From assembly GCA_934777095.1 (NCBI GenBank), contig CAKVNP010000053.1, forward strand, positions 1 through 9,859: a stretch of 9,859 nucleotides of DNA, written 5' to 3'. Below, piece after piece: positions 1 to 7,709 of the stretch. How positions within the stretch are numbered: position 1 is the first letter of the stretch; every line of letters starts with the position of its first letter. Below the pieces are notes generated by a model. It was given only the letters and a program-made list of their open reading frames with translations. It was not told where the DNA came from and searched no databases. The DNA comes from an uncultured Clostridium sp. (GTDB lineage: Bacteria > Bacillota > Clostridia > Clostridiales > Clostridiaceae). The translations under genes were made by a program, and so were the position numbers.

Positions 1-248
1 TATTTGTAATTCTTTCAACATTCCGTTACAGAACTCTTTGATAATTTTATAACAATCTTCTTTATTATTTTTTACTTAACTGTATTTTTTTGTTTTTTAT
101 TTTTTTTACTTTCACTCGGCATTTTCTTAGTATGACTAAACTTTTGATGTATTATTCATTAACTTTTCCTTTTTTGACCCTCGTCAAACTAGCTAAAATA
201 AAAGCTTTCAAGAATTCTATATATTTTTTCCTTTTTTCTAAAATAATA

Positions 249-277
249 TTGATTTTTTATCATAAACTATATATAAT
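249..277 (+). promoter_or_regulatory. Probable sigma-A promoter for the regulator (and possibly the pot operon)
   Basis: TTGATT (249-254) and TATAAT (272-277) are separated by exactly 17 bp, which gives a perfect -10 and a 4/6 match at -35. Transcription would start near 284 and leave a leader of about 158 nt before the ATG at 442. A second, weaker pair is TTGTAA (378-383) and TATATA (402-407) with 18 bp spacing, so the start point is not certain. The background is very A+T-rich, which makes chance -10 boxes common. Confidence 0.5.
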
Positions 278-288
278 ATCCTTTGTTG

Positions 289-319
289 TTTAGTAATTTT
301 AAACCTTAAGTTTAGTAAT
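289..319. promoter_or_regulatory. Direct repeat TTTAGTAAT x2, candidate operator half-sites
   Basis: The 9-mer TTTAGTAAT occurs at 289-297 and again at 311-319, 22 bp apart, about two helical turns and on the same face of the DNA. The first copy begins just after the expected start of the 249-277 promoter, where a repressor would block it. The XRE-family regulator encoded at 442 is the natural candidate to bind here (inference). The A+T-rich background weakens the case. Confidence 0.25.
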
Positions 320-368
320 AGTACTTTTACAACTATGACTTTAACCCACATTATTGTAGATTAATTCA

Positions 369-394
369 GCAGCATTTTTGTAAAAAAGTGTTGC
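369..394. promoter_or_regulatory. Imperfect 26 bp dyad in the regulator leader, candidate operator
   Basis: GCAGCATTTTT (369-379) faces AAAAAGTGTTGC (383-394) around a four-base centre. Nine of eleven positions pair as DNA, and the two others are G-T wobbles, so it could be either an operator or an RNA hairpin. It overlaps the weaker alternative -35 box TTGTAA (378-383). Its TTGTAAAA core (378-385) is also the inverted copy of TTTTACAA at 325-332. Autoregulation by the adjacent XRE/cupin protein is an inference. Confidence 0.3.
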
Positions 395-441
395 TTAAAA
401 ATATATACATAATAAACTTAAACAAAATAGGAGGTGAAAGT

Positions 442-981
442 ATGGAAATTGGTGACAAAATAAAACGAATGAGAATAGAAAAAGCTTTAACCCAAGAGGA
501 ATTAGCTAATAGATGTGAATTATCTAAAGGTTTCATCTCGCAAGTAGAAAATGATTTAACTTCTCCTTCCATCGCTACCTTAATAGATATTCTAGAAATA
601 TTAGGGACAAACTTAAAGGAATTTTTCAGTGATGATAACGAAGAAAAAGTTACTTATACATATGAAGATATGTTTGAAACTGAAAATGAAGACTTAAACT
701 ACGAGCTAATGTGGCTAGTACCTAATGCACAAAAAAATGCCATGGAACCTATTATGATAACTATTGGTCCTGGTGGACAATATATAGAGGAAGAACCTCA
801 TGAAGGTGAAGAATTTGGTTATGTGCTTTCAGGGAGCATATTTTTACATTTAGGTGATAAAAAACATAAGGTAAAGAAAGGCGAAAGCTTTTACTTTAAG
901 CCAAAGTCTAACCATTATATCTCAAACAGCGGAAAAACTCCTGCTAAAGTTATTTGGATTAGTACTCCGCCATCATTTTAG
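442..981 (+). CDS. XRE-family transcriptional regulator with C-terminal cupin sensor domain (PuuR-like)
   Basis: This is a 179-residue cytoplasmic DNA-binding regulator. Residues 7-62 form an XRE/lambda-Cro helix-turn-helix, with TQEELANRCELSKGFISQVE as the HTH core (17-36). Residues about 104-176 form a cupin barrel with H120, E124 and the YVLSG turn (127-131), and H158 in the second motif. This two-domain layout is that of PuuR and related sensors of small metabolites. The start at 442 is chosen because AGGAGGTG lies 6 nt upstream; the frame stays open to a GTG at 388, but that start has no such site. It lies 116 bp upstream of potA on the same strand, so it very probably controls the polyamine importer and perhaps itself (inference from context). 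The effector may be a polyamine, but the sequence does not prove this. Confidence 0.9.
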   Translation: MEIGDKIKRMRIEKALTQEELANRCELSKGFISQVENDLTSPSIATLIDILEILGTNLKEFFSDDNEEKVTYTYEDMFETENEDLNYELMWLVPNAQKNAMEPIMITIGPGGQYIEEEPHEGEEFGYVLSGSIFLHLGDKKHKVKKGESFYFKPKSNHYISNSGKTPAKVIWISTPPSF

Positions 982-1033
982 TACTTTGAACTTACAACAT
1001 ATTTAAGAAAAAGTGTTTTAAGTTCAGGATACT
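980..1033 (+). promoter_or_regulatory. Long imperfect hairpin/dyad between regulator and potA
   Basis: TGAACTTA (987-994) pairs with TAAGTTCA (1019-1026). After one mismatch the stem continues as AACA (996-999) with TGTT (1014-1017). Outside it, wobble pairs and AGTA (980-983) with TACT (1030-1033) extend the structure. There is no T-run after it, so it is not an ordinary terminator. It could be an operator for the upstream regulator, an attenuator, or an mRNA processing/stability hairpin that sets regulator and transporter levels apart. It begins at the regulator's stop codon. Confidence 0.4.
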
Positions 1034-1097
1034 AATATGAAGAGATAAATCCACAACTTGCTTTAACTATAGATTTTTAGAAAGAGGTGTTTATAAA

Positions 1098-2141
1098 TTG
1101 AACCAAAACATTATTGAATTAAAAGATATATCTAAAGTATACGGTGATAATACTGTATTAGATAATTTATCATTAAATATAAAGAAAAATGAATTTTTAA
1201 CACTATTAGGACCAAGTGGCTGTGGTAAAACTACCACTTTAAAAATATTAGCAGGGTTTGAAAATGCTGACTCTGGAGAAGTCTTATTTGATGGACAGGA
1301 TATAAGTTCTATTCCACCATACAAAAGACAAGTAAACACTGTATTTCAAAAGTATGCTTTATTTCCACATATGAATGTATTTGAAAATATTGCTTTTGGC
1401 TTAAAAATTAAAAAAGTATCTAAAAATGAAATTAAAGAAAAAGTTAAAGCTATGCTAAAGCTTGTTTCTTTAGAAGGATTTGAAAATAGAGCTATTGATT
1501 CTTTAAGTGGAGGACAAAAGCAAAGAGTTGCTATTGCTAGAGCTTTAGTTAACGAACCTGAAGTATTACTTCTAGATGAACCTTTAGGAGCACTTGACTT
1601 AAAACTTAGAAAAGAAATGCAGACAGAACTTAAAGCTATCCAGCAAAGATTAGGTATAACTTTTGTATTTGTTACTCATGACCAAGAAGAAGCACTTACT
1701 ATGTCAGATACAATTATTGTAATGAATAAAGGTAAGATTCAACAAATGGGTACACCAGAAGATATCTATAACGAACCTGCTAATGCATTTGTAGCTGACT
1801 TTATCGGAGAAAGTAATATAGTAGATGGCATAATGCATGAAGACTTTAAAGTAGAATTCTGTAATCATTTATTTACCTGCGTAGATAAAGGATTTGAAAA
1901 AGATGAAAATATCGACGTGGTAATTAGACCAGAAGATATTGAAATTACTTCTGCTGATCAAGGAATGATCCAAGGTACTGTAGAATCTGTTAAATTTAAA
2001 GGCGTTCATTATGAAATTGAAGTTATAGAAAATGAAAACAGATGGATTATCCACAATATCAAGAATGCTGAAGTTGGCAGTAAAGTTGGATTAAACATCC
2101 ATCCAGAAGATATTCACATTATGAGAAAGGTAATGATATAG
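1098..2141 (+). CDS. potA: Spermidine/putrescine ABC transporter ATP-binding protein PotA
   Basis: This 347-residue ATPase powers polyamine import from the inner face of the membrane. Every ABC hallmark is intact: Walker [10 protein letters not shown] (38-46), Q-loop Q84, signature LSGGQ (136-140), Walker B LLLDEP (157-162), D-loop ALD (165-167) and switch histidine H194. Residues beyond about 240 form the regulatory TOBE-type domain typical of PotA/MalK-class subunits. Length is normal for PotA. Translation starts at a TTG codon, supported by AGAGGTG 8 nt upstream; no in-frame ATG is available nearby. The gene leads potABCD, with potB starting 1 bp after its stop. Assignment to polyamine rather than another substrate rests on the potD gene downstream. 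Confidence 0.95.
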   Translation: MNQNIIELKDISKVYGDNTVLDNLSLNIKKNEFLTLLGPSGCGKTTTLKILAGFENADSGEVLFDGQDISSIPPYKRQVNTVFQKYALFPHMNVFENIAFGLKIKKVSKNEIKEKVKAMLKLVSLEGFENRAIDSLSGGQKQRVAIARALVNEPEVLLLDEPLGALDLKLRKEMQTELKAIQQRLGITFVFVTHDQEEALTMSDTIIVMNKGKIQQMGTPEDIYNEPANAFVADFIGESNIVDGIMHEDFKVEFCNHLFTCVDKGFEKDENIDVVIRPEDIEITSADQGMIQGTVESVKFKGVHYEIEVIENENRWIIHNIKNAEVGSKVGLNIHPEDIHIMRKVMI

Positions 2142-2142
2142 A

Positions 2143-2979
2143 ATGAAGAAGAAAAATAATTTTAGTACTCTTCCTGCTGCACCTTATGCAGTATGGAGTG
2201 CATTATTTATCGTTATTCCACTATTAATAGTAGTCTTCTTCAGCTTTACAGTGGAAACAGGCAGTGGCTATAGCTTTTCCTTAGATAATTTTAAAAGACT
2301 ATTAGACCCACAATATTTTGTAGTTTTTGGCAGAAGCATTAAGCTTGCTCTGGAATCAACTGTTTTATGCTTGATTTTAGGATATCCAGTAGCGTATCTT
2401 TTATCTAAAACTAATCCTAAAATAAGAAATATGCTGATGATGCTGTTTATTGTTCCAATGTGGATGAACTTCTTATTAAGAACATACGCCTGGCTTCCTA
2501 TCTTAGGGAAAAACGGTGTGATTAATAACTTTTTAACTAGCATTGGTCTTTCACCTATCAGTATACTTTATACAGATACTGCTGTTTTATTAGGTATGGT
2601 ATATAACTTCTTACCATTTATGATTTTACCTATCTATACAATATTAATTAAGATAGATGAAAACTTAATTAATGCAGCTGCAGATTTAGGTGCAAACAGA
2701 AGCCAGATTTTTAGAAAAGTTATTTTTCCTTTAAGCATGCCAGGAGTAATCTCTGGTATCACAATGGTATTTATGCCTGCTGTCTCAACTTTCGTAATCT
2801 CAAGATTACTAGGTGGTGGACAATACATGCTTTTAGGTAATTTAATTGAAACACAATTTACTACAATGGGTGATTGGAACTTTGGATCTTCCATTGCAAT
2901 ATTTATGATGATTATAATTCTTATTTCTATGGCAATTATGAATAGATTTGAAGACACTGATTTAGAAGGAGGAAAATAA
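2143..2979 (+). CDS. potB: Spermidine/putrescine ABC transporter permease PotB
   Basis: This is a 278-residue integral membrane permease, one half of the transmembrane channel of the polyamine importer. About six hydrophobic segments are visible, the first at roughly residues 16-36. The cytoplasmic EAA loop that docks on PotA is at about 177-201 (AAADLGA followed by FRKVIFPLSMPG). Length and motif match the PotB/binding-protein-dependent permease family. The ATG is one base after the potA stop. The nearest SD-like sequence (GAAAGG) lies inside the end of potA at a long spacing, so translational coupling to potA is likely. The order A-B-C-D distinguishes it from the second permease PotC. Confidence 0.93.
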   Translation: MKKKNNFSTLPAAPYAVWSALFIVIPLLIVVFFSFTVETGSGYSFSLDNFKRLLDPQYFVVFGRSIKLALESTVLCLILGYPVAYLLSKTNPKIRNMLMMLFIVPMWMNFLLRTYAWLPILGKNGVINNFLTSIGLSPISILYTDTAVLLGMVYNFLPFMILPIYTILIKIDENLINAAADLGANRSQIFRKVIFPLSMPGVISGITMVFMPAVSTFVISRLLGGGQYMLLGNLIETQFTTMGDWNFGSSIAIFMMIIILISMAIMNRFEDTDLEGGK

Positions 2980-2981
2980 CA

Positions 2982-3785
2982 ATGTTAAAAAAATTAGAAA
3001 AATTTATTTCTAGATTTTATCTTTTAATAATATTTATATTTTTATATACACCAATAGTAACATTGATGGTTTTCTCCTTTAATGATTCTAAATCTATGGG
3101 TAAATGGCAAGGATTCACTTTAAGATGGTATGAACAGCTATTTAATAACGGTCGTATTTTATCAGCTCTAGAGTCAACGCTGATTATTGCAATTATTGCT
3201 TCTATTACCGCAACTATTATTGGTACATTTGCTGCCATAGGAATTCATAGAATGAGAGGGTTTAAGAAACAGGCTCTTTTAAATATAAATAATTTACCTG
3301 TGCTTAATCCTGATATTGTTACTGGTATTTCATTAATGAGCTTATTTTTAATTGCTGGCTCATTATTTAGAATAGAATTTGGATTTTTCACTATGCTTTT
3401 AGCTCATATTACATTTAATATCCCATATGTAATATTAAATGTACTTCCTAAATTAAAGCAGATGCCTACAAATATAGAAGAAGCTGCTTTAGATTTAGGT
3501 GCTACTCCTTGGTATGCAATGAGAAAGGTAATCCTTCCACAAATAAAACCAGGAATCTTTGCCGGATTTTTAATGGCCTTTACAATGTCTATTGATGACT
3601 TTGTAATTAGCTTCTTTACTACTGGTCCTGGCGTAACTAATCTTTCCATTGAAATTTACTCAATGGCGAGAAAAGGAATAAATCCATCAATTAATGCATT
3701 ATCTACATTAATGTTTGTAACTGTGTTAATACTATTATTAATAATTAATAGAAAAGATTTTACTGCGAAAGGTGATGAAATTTAA
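2982..3785 (+). CDS. potC: Spermidine/putrescine ABC transporter permease PotC
   Basis: This is the 267-residue second permease of the importer, forming a heterodimeric channel with PotB. There are about six membrane segments, the first at residues 13-33, and an EAA loop at 166-190 (EEAALDLGA followed by MRKVILPQIKPG). The stretch IDDFVISFF near 204-212 is typical of PotC. The start is supported by AGAAGGAGG within the last codons of potB, about 9 nt upstream. The stop codon overlaps the ATG of potD in a TAATG junction, so translation of the two is coupled. Confidence 0.94.
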   Translation: MLKKLEKFISRFYLLIIFIFLYTPIVTLMVFSFNDSKSMGKWQGFTLRWYEQLFNNGRILSALESTLIIAIIASITATIIGTFAAIGIHRMRGFKKQALLNINNLPVLNPDIVTGISLMSLFLIAGSLFRIEFGFFTMLLAHITFNIPYVILNVLPKLKQMPTNIEEAALDLGATPWYAMRKVILPQIKPGIFAGFLMAFTMSIDDFVISFFTTGPGVTNLSIEIYSMARKGINPSINALSTLMFVTVLILLLIINRKDFTAKGDEI

Positions 3786-4843
3786 TGAGATTAAAAAAAA
3801 TAGGAGCACTTGTTGCTTCATCTATGTTAATACTTGGTCTTTTTGCTGGCTGCGAAGGCAATTCTGCTGGAGAAAATGGTACAATTAACTTCTTCAACTG
3901 CGGGGATTATATCGATGAAGATTTAATTTATCAATTCCAAAAGGAAACTGGAATCAAAGTTAATTACTCAACTTATGACACAAATGAAATAATGTATCAA
4001 AAGATCAAAACAAACCCTGGTACTTATGACCTTGTTATTCCTTCAGATTATATGATCGAAAGAATGATTAAGGAAGACTTAGTAGAAGAAATAAATTTTG
4101 ATAATATTCCAAACTATAAAAATACAGATGAAAAATTCTTAAACTTATCATACGATCCTGAAAATAAATATTCCGTTCCTTATATGTGGGGTACTATCGG
4201 AATCCTTTATAACCCTGAAGTAGTAACTGAACCTGTTACTAGCTGGGATGTATTATGGGATGAAAAATATAAAGATAATGTTTATATGTTTAATTCAATC
4301 AGAGATACTATGGCAATAGCTTTAATTGAAACTGGTTCTTCAATAAATACAACTAACGCTGATGAAATTGCTAAAGCTAAAGAAGCTTTAATCAAGCAAA
4401 GAGATTTAACTAGCCCTGTTTATGTAGTTGATGAGGTAAAAGACAATATGATTGCTGACGAAAAAGCCTTAGCTACAGTATGGTCTGGTGACGCTTTATA
4501 TGTAATGAATGATAATGATAAACTTGAATATGCTATTCCTGAAGAAGGATCAAACTACTGGGTAGATGCTATGGTAATTCCAAAGGATGCACCAAACAAA
4601 GAAGGTGCTGAAGCATTTATCAACTTCTTATGCGATGCTGAAAATGCTAAGCAGAACGTAGAATATATTGAATACTCTACACCAAATGCAGCTGCTTATG
4701 ATTTATTAGATGACGAAACTAAAAATAATCCAGTAGCTTATCCATCAGATGAAGTATTAAAAAGATGTACATTATTTACTGACCTTGATTCTGAAACATT
4801 AAAATTATACGAAGCTGCTTTTACGGAAGTACTTTCTAACTAG
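3785..4843 (+). CDS. potD: Spermidine/putrescine-binding lipoprotein PotD
   Basis: This is a 352-residue extracellular solute-binding protein tethered by lipid to the outer face of the membrane, which delivers polyamine to PotBC. The N-terminus is a lipoprotein signal: K4-K5, a hydrophobic stretch, then lipobox LFAGC with the modified cysteine at C23. The mature part matches PotD: GTYDLVIPSDYM (79-90), PYMWGTIGILYN (132-143), and residues W233, W259 and D261, which correspond to the aromatic and acidic polyamine-binding residues of E. coli PotD by motif alignment. STPNAAA (298-304) is also characteristic. The start overlaps the potC stop by one base, with AAAGGTGAT upstream. Whether putrescine or spermidine is preferred cannot be decided from sequence. 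Confidence 0.94.
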   Translation: MRLKKIGALVASSMLILGLFAGCEGNSAGENGTINFFNCGDYIDEDLIYQFQKETGIKVNYSTYDTNEIMYQKIKTNPGTYDLVIPSDYMIERMIKEDLVEEINFDNIPNYKNTDEKFLNLSYDPENKYSVPYMWGTIGILYNPEVVTEPVTSWDVLWDEKYKDNVYMFNSIRDTMAIALIETGSSINTTNADEIAKAKEALIKQRDLTSPVYVVDEVKDNMIADEKALATVWSGDALYVMNDNDKLEYAIPEEGSNYWVDAMVIPKDAPNKEGAEAFINFLCDAENAKQNVEYIEYSTPNAAAYDLLDDETKNNPVAYPSDEVLKRCTLFTDLDSETLKLYEAAFTEVLSN

Positions 4844-4849
4844 TTTTAA

Positions 4850-5119
4850 ATGAAACGCTATTATGTAGTCTGCCAAGGACGCGTCCAAGGTGTAGGCTTT
4901 AGATACTTCTGCCTAATGAATGCCACAAAATATAATTTAACCGGCTGGGTTCATAATATGTCTAATGGCATGGTAGAAATGGAAGTTCAAGGTGAGGAAA
5001 GTAATCTTGATAAGTTTTTAATAGAAGTACGAAAAGGAACTTACTTTGTAAGAGTTGACGACATGTCAATTAAACCTAAAGAAGTTATCCCTGATGAAAA
5101 GAAATTCAAAGTAAAATAG
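4850..5119 (+). CDS. acyP: Acylphosphatase
   Basis: This is an 89-residue cytosolic enzyme that hydrolyses the carboxyl-phosphate bond of acylphosphates such as acetyl phosphate. The diagnostic GRVQGVGFRYF motif (10-20) carries the phosphate-binding loop and catalytic R18. N36, in GWVHNMSNG (32-40), is the second catalytic residue. Length is exactly that of the small single-domain family. The ATG follows the potD stop by 6 bp without a recognisable ribosome binding site, so translation probably depends on coupling to potD. It ends inside the shared terminator, making it the last gene of the pot transcript. Its link to polyamine uptake is not explained by known biochemistry. Confidence 0.92.
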   Translation: MKRYYVVCQGRVQGVGFRYFCLMNATKYNLTGWVHNMSNGMVEMEVQGEESNLDKFLIEVRKGTYFVRVDDMSIKPKEVIPDEKKFKVK

Positions 5120-5146
5120 TCTGGCAATTACGCCAGACTATTTTTT
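5116..5146. terminator. Bidirectional rho-independent terminator between convergent genes
   Basis: TAGTCTGGC (5117-5125) pairs perfectly with GCCAGACTA (5132-5140) around a 6-base loop, with A5116-T5141 extending the stem. TTTTTT (5141-5146) follows on the plus strand, and on the minus strand the stem is followed by ATTTTAC. It ends the pot/acyP transcript and the GH73 transcript coming the other way. The stop codon of acyP is part of the stem, and the stop codon of the GH73 gene lies in the T-run. Confidence 0.93.
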
Positions 5147-6107
5147 ATTCTGTTTTTACTTTACTGTCATATAACATTAAATTATAGTTTTGTACTACAT
5201 TGATTAGTTTTTGGGCATAAATAAGATTGCCTGCTTCATCTTTTGCTGTACTATATCCTGCATTCTGCAGAGCTAAAGCTTGTGCTTTATAATCTTTAGC
5301 CGTAAATACACCATTTACGGTATATCTCTCATTGCTGGCTAAAAATAGTCCATGATCCTTTATTGAATCTAATGCTGAATCATACTTTCTAAAATTAGCT
5401 TCTATTACATCTGAATAATTTTCCTTAGTAGTCATGGTGGCAACTGCACCATCCCATCTTTCATCTGCTTTTATGCCAAAAAGATTATTATGCTGTGATG
5501 CTAATTCTGATGTTCCCCATCCTGACTCTAAAATAGCCTGTGCCATTGTAATAGAAGGTAATATTCCATAAGAATTATAATTTTCTTCTGCTTGTCCTTC
5601 TATAGAATTAATAAAATTAATCTTATCAGATTCAGTATATAATCCTTCATATAGTGAGGATCCTGCAACTTTTTCTAAATATTTTAGCGCACTATCCTTT
5701 GCTCTGCTGCTTAAATTTAATTTATCCATGGCCTGCTCCATAGATAATATTCCATATGTTCCATCACCATTATCTATCAGAAAACTTTCAGCTATGGTTC
5801 TGCTATCATTATCATTAACTAAAGCTAAATTCCCCTCACAATATGCTTCGCTAATAGCTGCCACCTGCTGCCAATTTACCTGTGCCTTACCCGAACTTAC
5901 TTCATCCGCTATATCTATAAAATATTCAATTTCAGAGGTAGTTAAAAAATCATTATTTATATTTATGTTTTTAAACATCTTTATGCCAAAATAAAAAGCT
6001 ATCACCAACATTAAGATAAAAAGCATGGATAAAAAAGTCACTTGGGTAGCTTTATTATCTTTACCTGAATAAATTTCTATGCCATTATATACTGCTTTAT
6101 CATCCAA
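5145..6107 (-). CDS. Membrane-anchored GH73 endo-beta-N-acetylglucosaminidase (LytG/FlgJ-type autolysin)
   Basis: This is a 320-residue cell-wall hydrolase predicted to cleave glycan strands of peptidoglycan outside the membrane. A short cytoplasmic tail is followed by one hydrophobic anchor (about 24-44). Next comes a charged middle region (about 55-160) with a VNWQQVAAI segment, then the GH73 domain (about 165-315). The proposed catalytic glutamate is E194 in MAQAILESGWG. HNNLFGIKADERW and the later YRKYDS-like FRKYDSALDSIKDHG are family signatures. I chose the TTG at 6107: the AGGAGGTGAT ribosome site is followed 8 nt later by this codon. The GTG at 6116, which gives 323 residues, lies within that site and cannot be the start. 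It is transcribed separately from the symporter, whose terminator precedes it. Role in growth, separation or sporulation is unknown. Confidence 0.88.
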   Translation of the reverse strand: MDDKAVYNGIEIYSGKDNKATQVTFLSMLFILMLVIAFYFGIKMFKNININNDFLTTSEIEYFIDIADEVSSGKAQVNWQQVAAISEAYCEGNLALVNDNDSRTIAESFLIDNGDGTYGILSMEQAMDKLNLSSRAKDSALKYLEKVAGSSLYEGLYTESDKINFINSIEGQAEENYNSYGILPSITMAQAILESGWGTSELASQHNNLFGIKADERWDGAVATMTTKENYSDVIEANFRKYDSALDSIKDHGLFLASNERYTVNGVFTAKDYKAQALALQNAGYSTAKDEAGNLIYAQKLINVVQNYNLMLYDSKVKTE

Positions 6108-6191
6108 GGTAATCACCTCCTGTATGTATTATATTAAATAAATATTATGAAAATAATAATTCTTTCTTAAAAGATTATTAATTATTAAGAT

Positions 6192-6233
6192 AAAAAACTA
6201 ATCCATACCAGATTTGCTCCCTGATATGGATTA
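6192..6233 (-). terminator. Rho-independent terminator of the symporter gene
   Basis: Read on the minus strand, TAATCCATA (6233-6225) pairs with TATGGATTA (6207-6199), a 9 bp stem. One mismatch is followed by a further 3 bp (CAG with CTG), enclosing a 9-base loop. TTTTTT follows at 6197-6192. It lies 13 bp after the symporter stop codon and separates that transcript from the GH73 gene downstream. Confidence 0.85.
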
Positions 6234-6245
6234 TATCTTAATATT

Positions 6246-7625
6246 TTAAATTACTTCTTCTAATTCCATTACTGAAAAATATTCCTTGGTTTCACTTATA
6301 ATTTCACTTCTTAAAGAGATAAGACCAATTAAATTTGGCAGTGCCATCAGCCCATTTGCTATATCAGCAATGATAAATACCATTTCTAAAGGTAAAAATG
6401 GTCCTACTGCAACAAATAAAATAAAGAATACTTTATATGCTTTAATATATTTAATTCCTGATAAATACTGAAGACATTTTTCACCATAATAATTCCAGCC
6501 TATGATAGTGGTGAATGCAAAGAAGATTAAGCCTATATTAACTATATATGTGCCTATGTTTCCAATTGGAAGCCCACTCTTAAAAGCCTCTGTGGTCATG
6601 GCTGCACCTTCTAATCCACTATTATATGCGCCTGTTAATACTATGGCCAATCCTGTCATTGTACAAATAATAATTGTATCTATAAATGTAACCGTCATTG
6701 AAATAAGCCCCTGTTTCACAGGTGATTTAGTTTTAGCTGCAGCTGCTGCTATTGGTGCACTACCTAAGCCTGCTTCATTAGAAAATACCCCACGTCCTAT
6801 TCCTCTTTGTATTGCCATTTTAATTGTAATACCTGCTGCTCCACCTAAAGCTGCTTTAGGATTAAAAGCACTCTTTACAATAAGCATCACAGCAGCTGGT
6901 ATATCTCTAATGTTAAATATTAATACAAGTACTGCACCTATAATATAAAGTCCTGCCATGGCTGGTACTATCTTTTCAGCCACATTTGATATTCTCTTAA
7001 TTCCTCCTAAAGTAACTGCCGCAACTAAAACAGCAACTACCACGGCAACTATCCATAAAGGTATATTAAAGCTTATAGTAGCAGCCTGAGCAATAGATTT
7101 AACCTGCCCAAAAGTACCTATTCCTAAAAGAGCAACAGCAACACCAAATACTGCAAAAAACTTTGCTAATACTTTACTGCCTGTTCCCTTTTCAAGATAG
7201 TACATCGGTCCCCCAGCCATTTCACCATTTTCATCTACCTGTCTATACTTTATGGCAAGAACGCCTTCAGCATATTTAGTAGCCATTCCAAAAAACGCTG
7301 CAATCCACATCCAAAATATTGCCCCAGGCCCCCCAGTGCCAATAGCAGTAGCAACCCCTACTATATTACCTGTCCCAATAGTAGCAGAAAGAGCCGTACA
7401 AAGTGCAGCAAAGCTAGATATATCTCCCTCTTCATTATCCTCATCCTTAGAAAACATCAGCCTAAAAGCCAACGGCAGCTTAGTTACCTGCAAAAGCCCC
7501 AGACTTACCGTAAAATAAATCCCAGTCCCCACTAATAAAAATAAAAGCGGAGGCCCCCACACCAAGCCATTAATTTTCTCCAAAATCACACCTAATCCAT
7601 TTGTTAATACATTAAAAATTTCCAT
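6246..7625 (-). CDS. AGCS-family alanine/glycine:cation (Na+ or H+) symporter
   Basis: This is a 459-residue polytopic membrane protein that imports small neutral amino acids, glycine and alanine in known members, with Na+ or H+. About ten to eleven hydrophobic segments are seen. Family motifs are ALSATIGTGNIVGVATAIG (78-96), GGPMYYLEKG (138-147) and GRGVFSNEAGLGSAPIAAA (277-295). The start is set at the ATG at 7625, with GGGAGGA 7 nt upstream; the frame stays open 42 codons further, but those lie in the leader's repeat element and do not look like protein. The preceding tandem glycine riboswitch argues strongly that glycine is a substrate. It is the only gene of its transcript, bounded by a promoter at 8245-8273 and a terminator at 6192-6233. 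Predicted regulation is repression by glycine. Confidence 0.94.
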   Translation of the reverse strand: MEIFNVLTNGLGVILEKINGLVWGPPLLFLLVGTGIYFTVSLGLLQVTKLPLAFRLMFSKDEDNEEGDISSFAALCTALSATIGTGNIVGVATAIGTGGPGAIFWMWIAAFFGMATKYAEGVLAIKYRQVDENGEMAGGPMYYLEKGTGSKVLAKFFAVFGVAVALLGIGTFGQVKSIAQAATISFNIPLWIVAVVVAVLVAAVTLGGIKRISNVAEKIVPAMAGLYIIGAVLVLIFNIRDIPAAVMLIVKSAFNPKAALGGAAGITIKMAIQRGIGRGVFSNEAGLGSAPIAAAAAKTKSPVKQGLISMTVTFIDTIIICTMTGLAIVLTGAYNSGLEGAAMTTEAFKSGLPIGNIGTYIVNIGLIFFAFTTIIGWNYYGEKCLQYLSGIKYIKAYKVFFILFVAVGPFLPLEMVFIIADIANGLMALPNLIGLISLRSEIISETKEYFSVMELEEVI

Positions 7626-7654
7626 AAAAAAATCCTCCCTTTTTTCGAGGAGGA
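7626..7654 (-). promoter_or_regulatory. SD-sequestering / terminator-like hairpin before the symporter start
   Basis: On the minus strand UCCUCC (7654-7649) can pair with GGAGGA (7638-7633) over a 10-base loop, and seven U (7632-7626) run straight into the AUG. The 3' arm is the Shine-Dalgarno sequence itself, so the hairpin would either hide the ribosome site or act as a short intrinsic terminator. Its 5' arm overlaps UUUCUCCUC (7658-7650), which is perfectly complementary to the GAGGAGAAA that leaves the glycine riboswitch. This makes it the likely expression platform. Confidence 0.6.
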
Positions 7655-7709
7655 GAAAGTTAAATTTTATATTTTTTGAATTAATTGTTTTATAGGTGAA
7701 ATATAAAAT

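Larger units (their letters stand above)
1..441. other. A+T-rich gene-free region upstream of the regulator
   Basis: No convincing gene is visible in this stretch. It is dominated by T-runs on the plus strand (roughly 60-120 and 220-260), and the open frames here encode only Phe/Leu/Ile/Lys-rich shadows without a ribosome binding site. The first ~50 bases could hold the end of a neighbouring gene: two plus-strand frames stop within the first 55 bases, and one minus-strand frame is open to the edge but has no credible start. None can be assigned. The useful content is regulatory: a promoter at 249-277, a 9 bp direct repeat downstream of it, and a dyad at 369-394, each listed separately. Confidence 0.6.

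Noticed and set aside
173..186. Terminator at TTGA-CCCTCG-TCAA
   Set aside because: A four-base stem only, with no U-run after it.
90..293. Plus-strand open frame of 67 codons in the upstream region
   Set aside because: It is a run of Phe/Leu/Ile codons produced by T-rich DNA, without a ribosome site; a promoter lies inside it.
6502..6948. Plus-strand open frame of 148 codons
   Set aside because: It is the shadow of the symporter gene; the opposite strand carries clear AGCS motifs at the same place.
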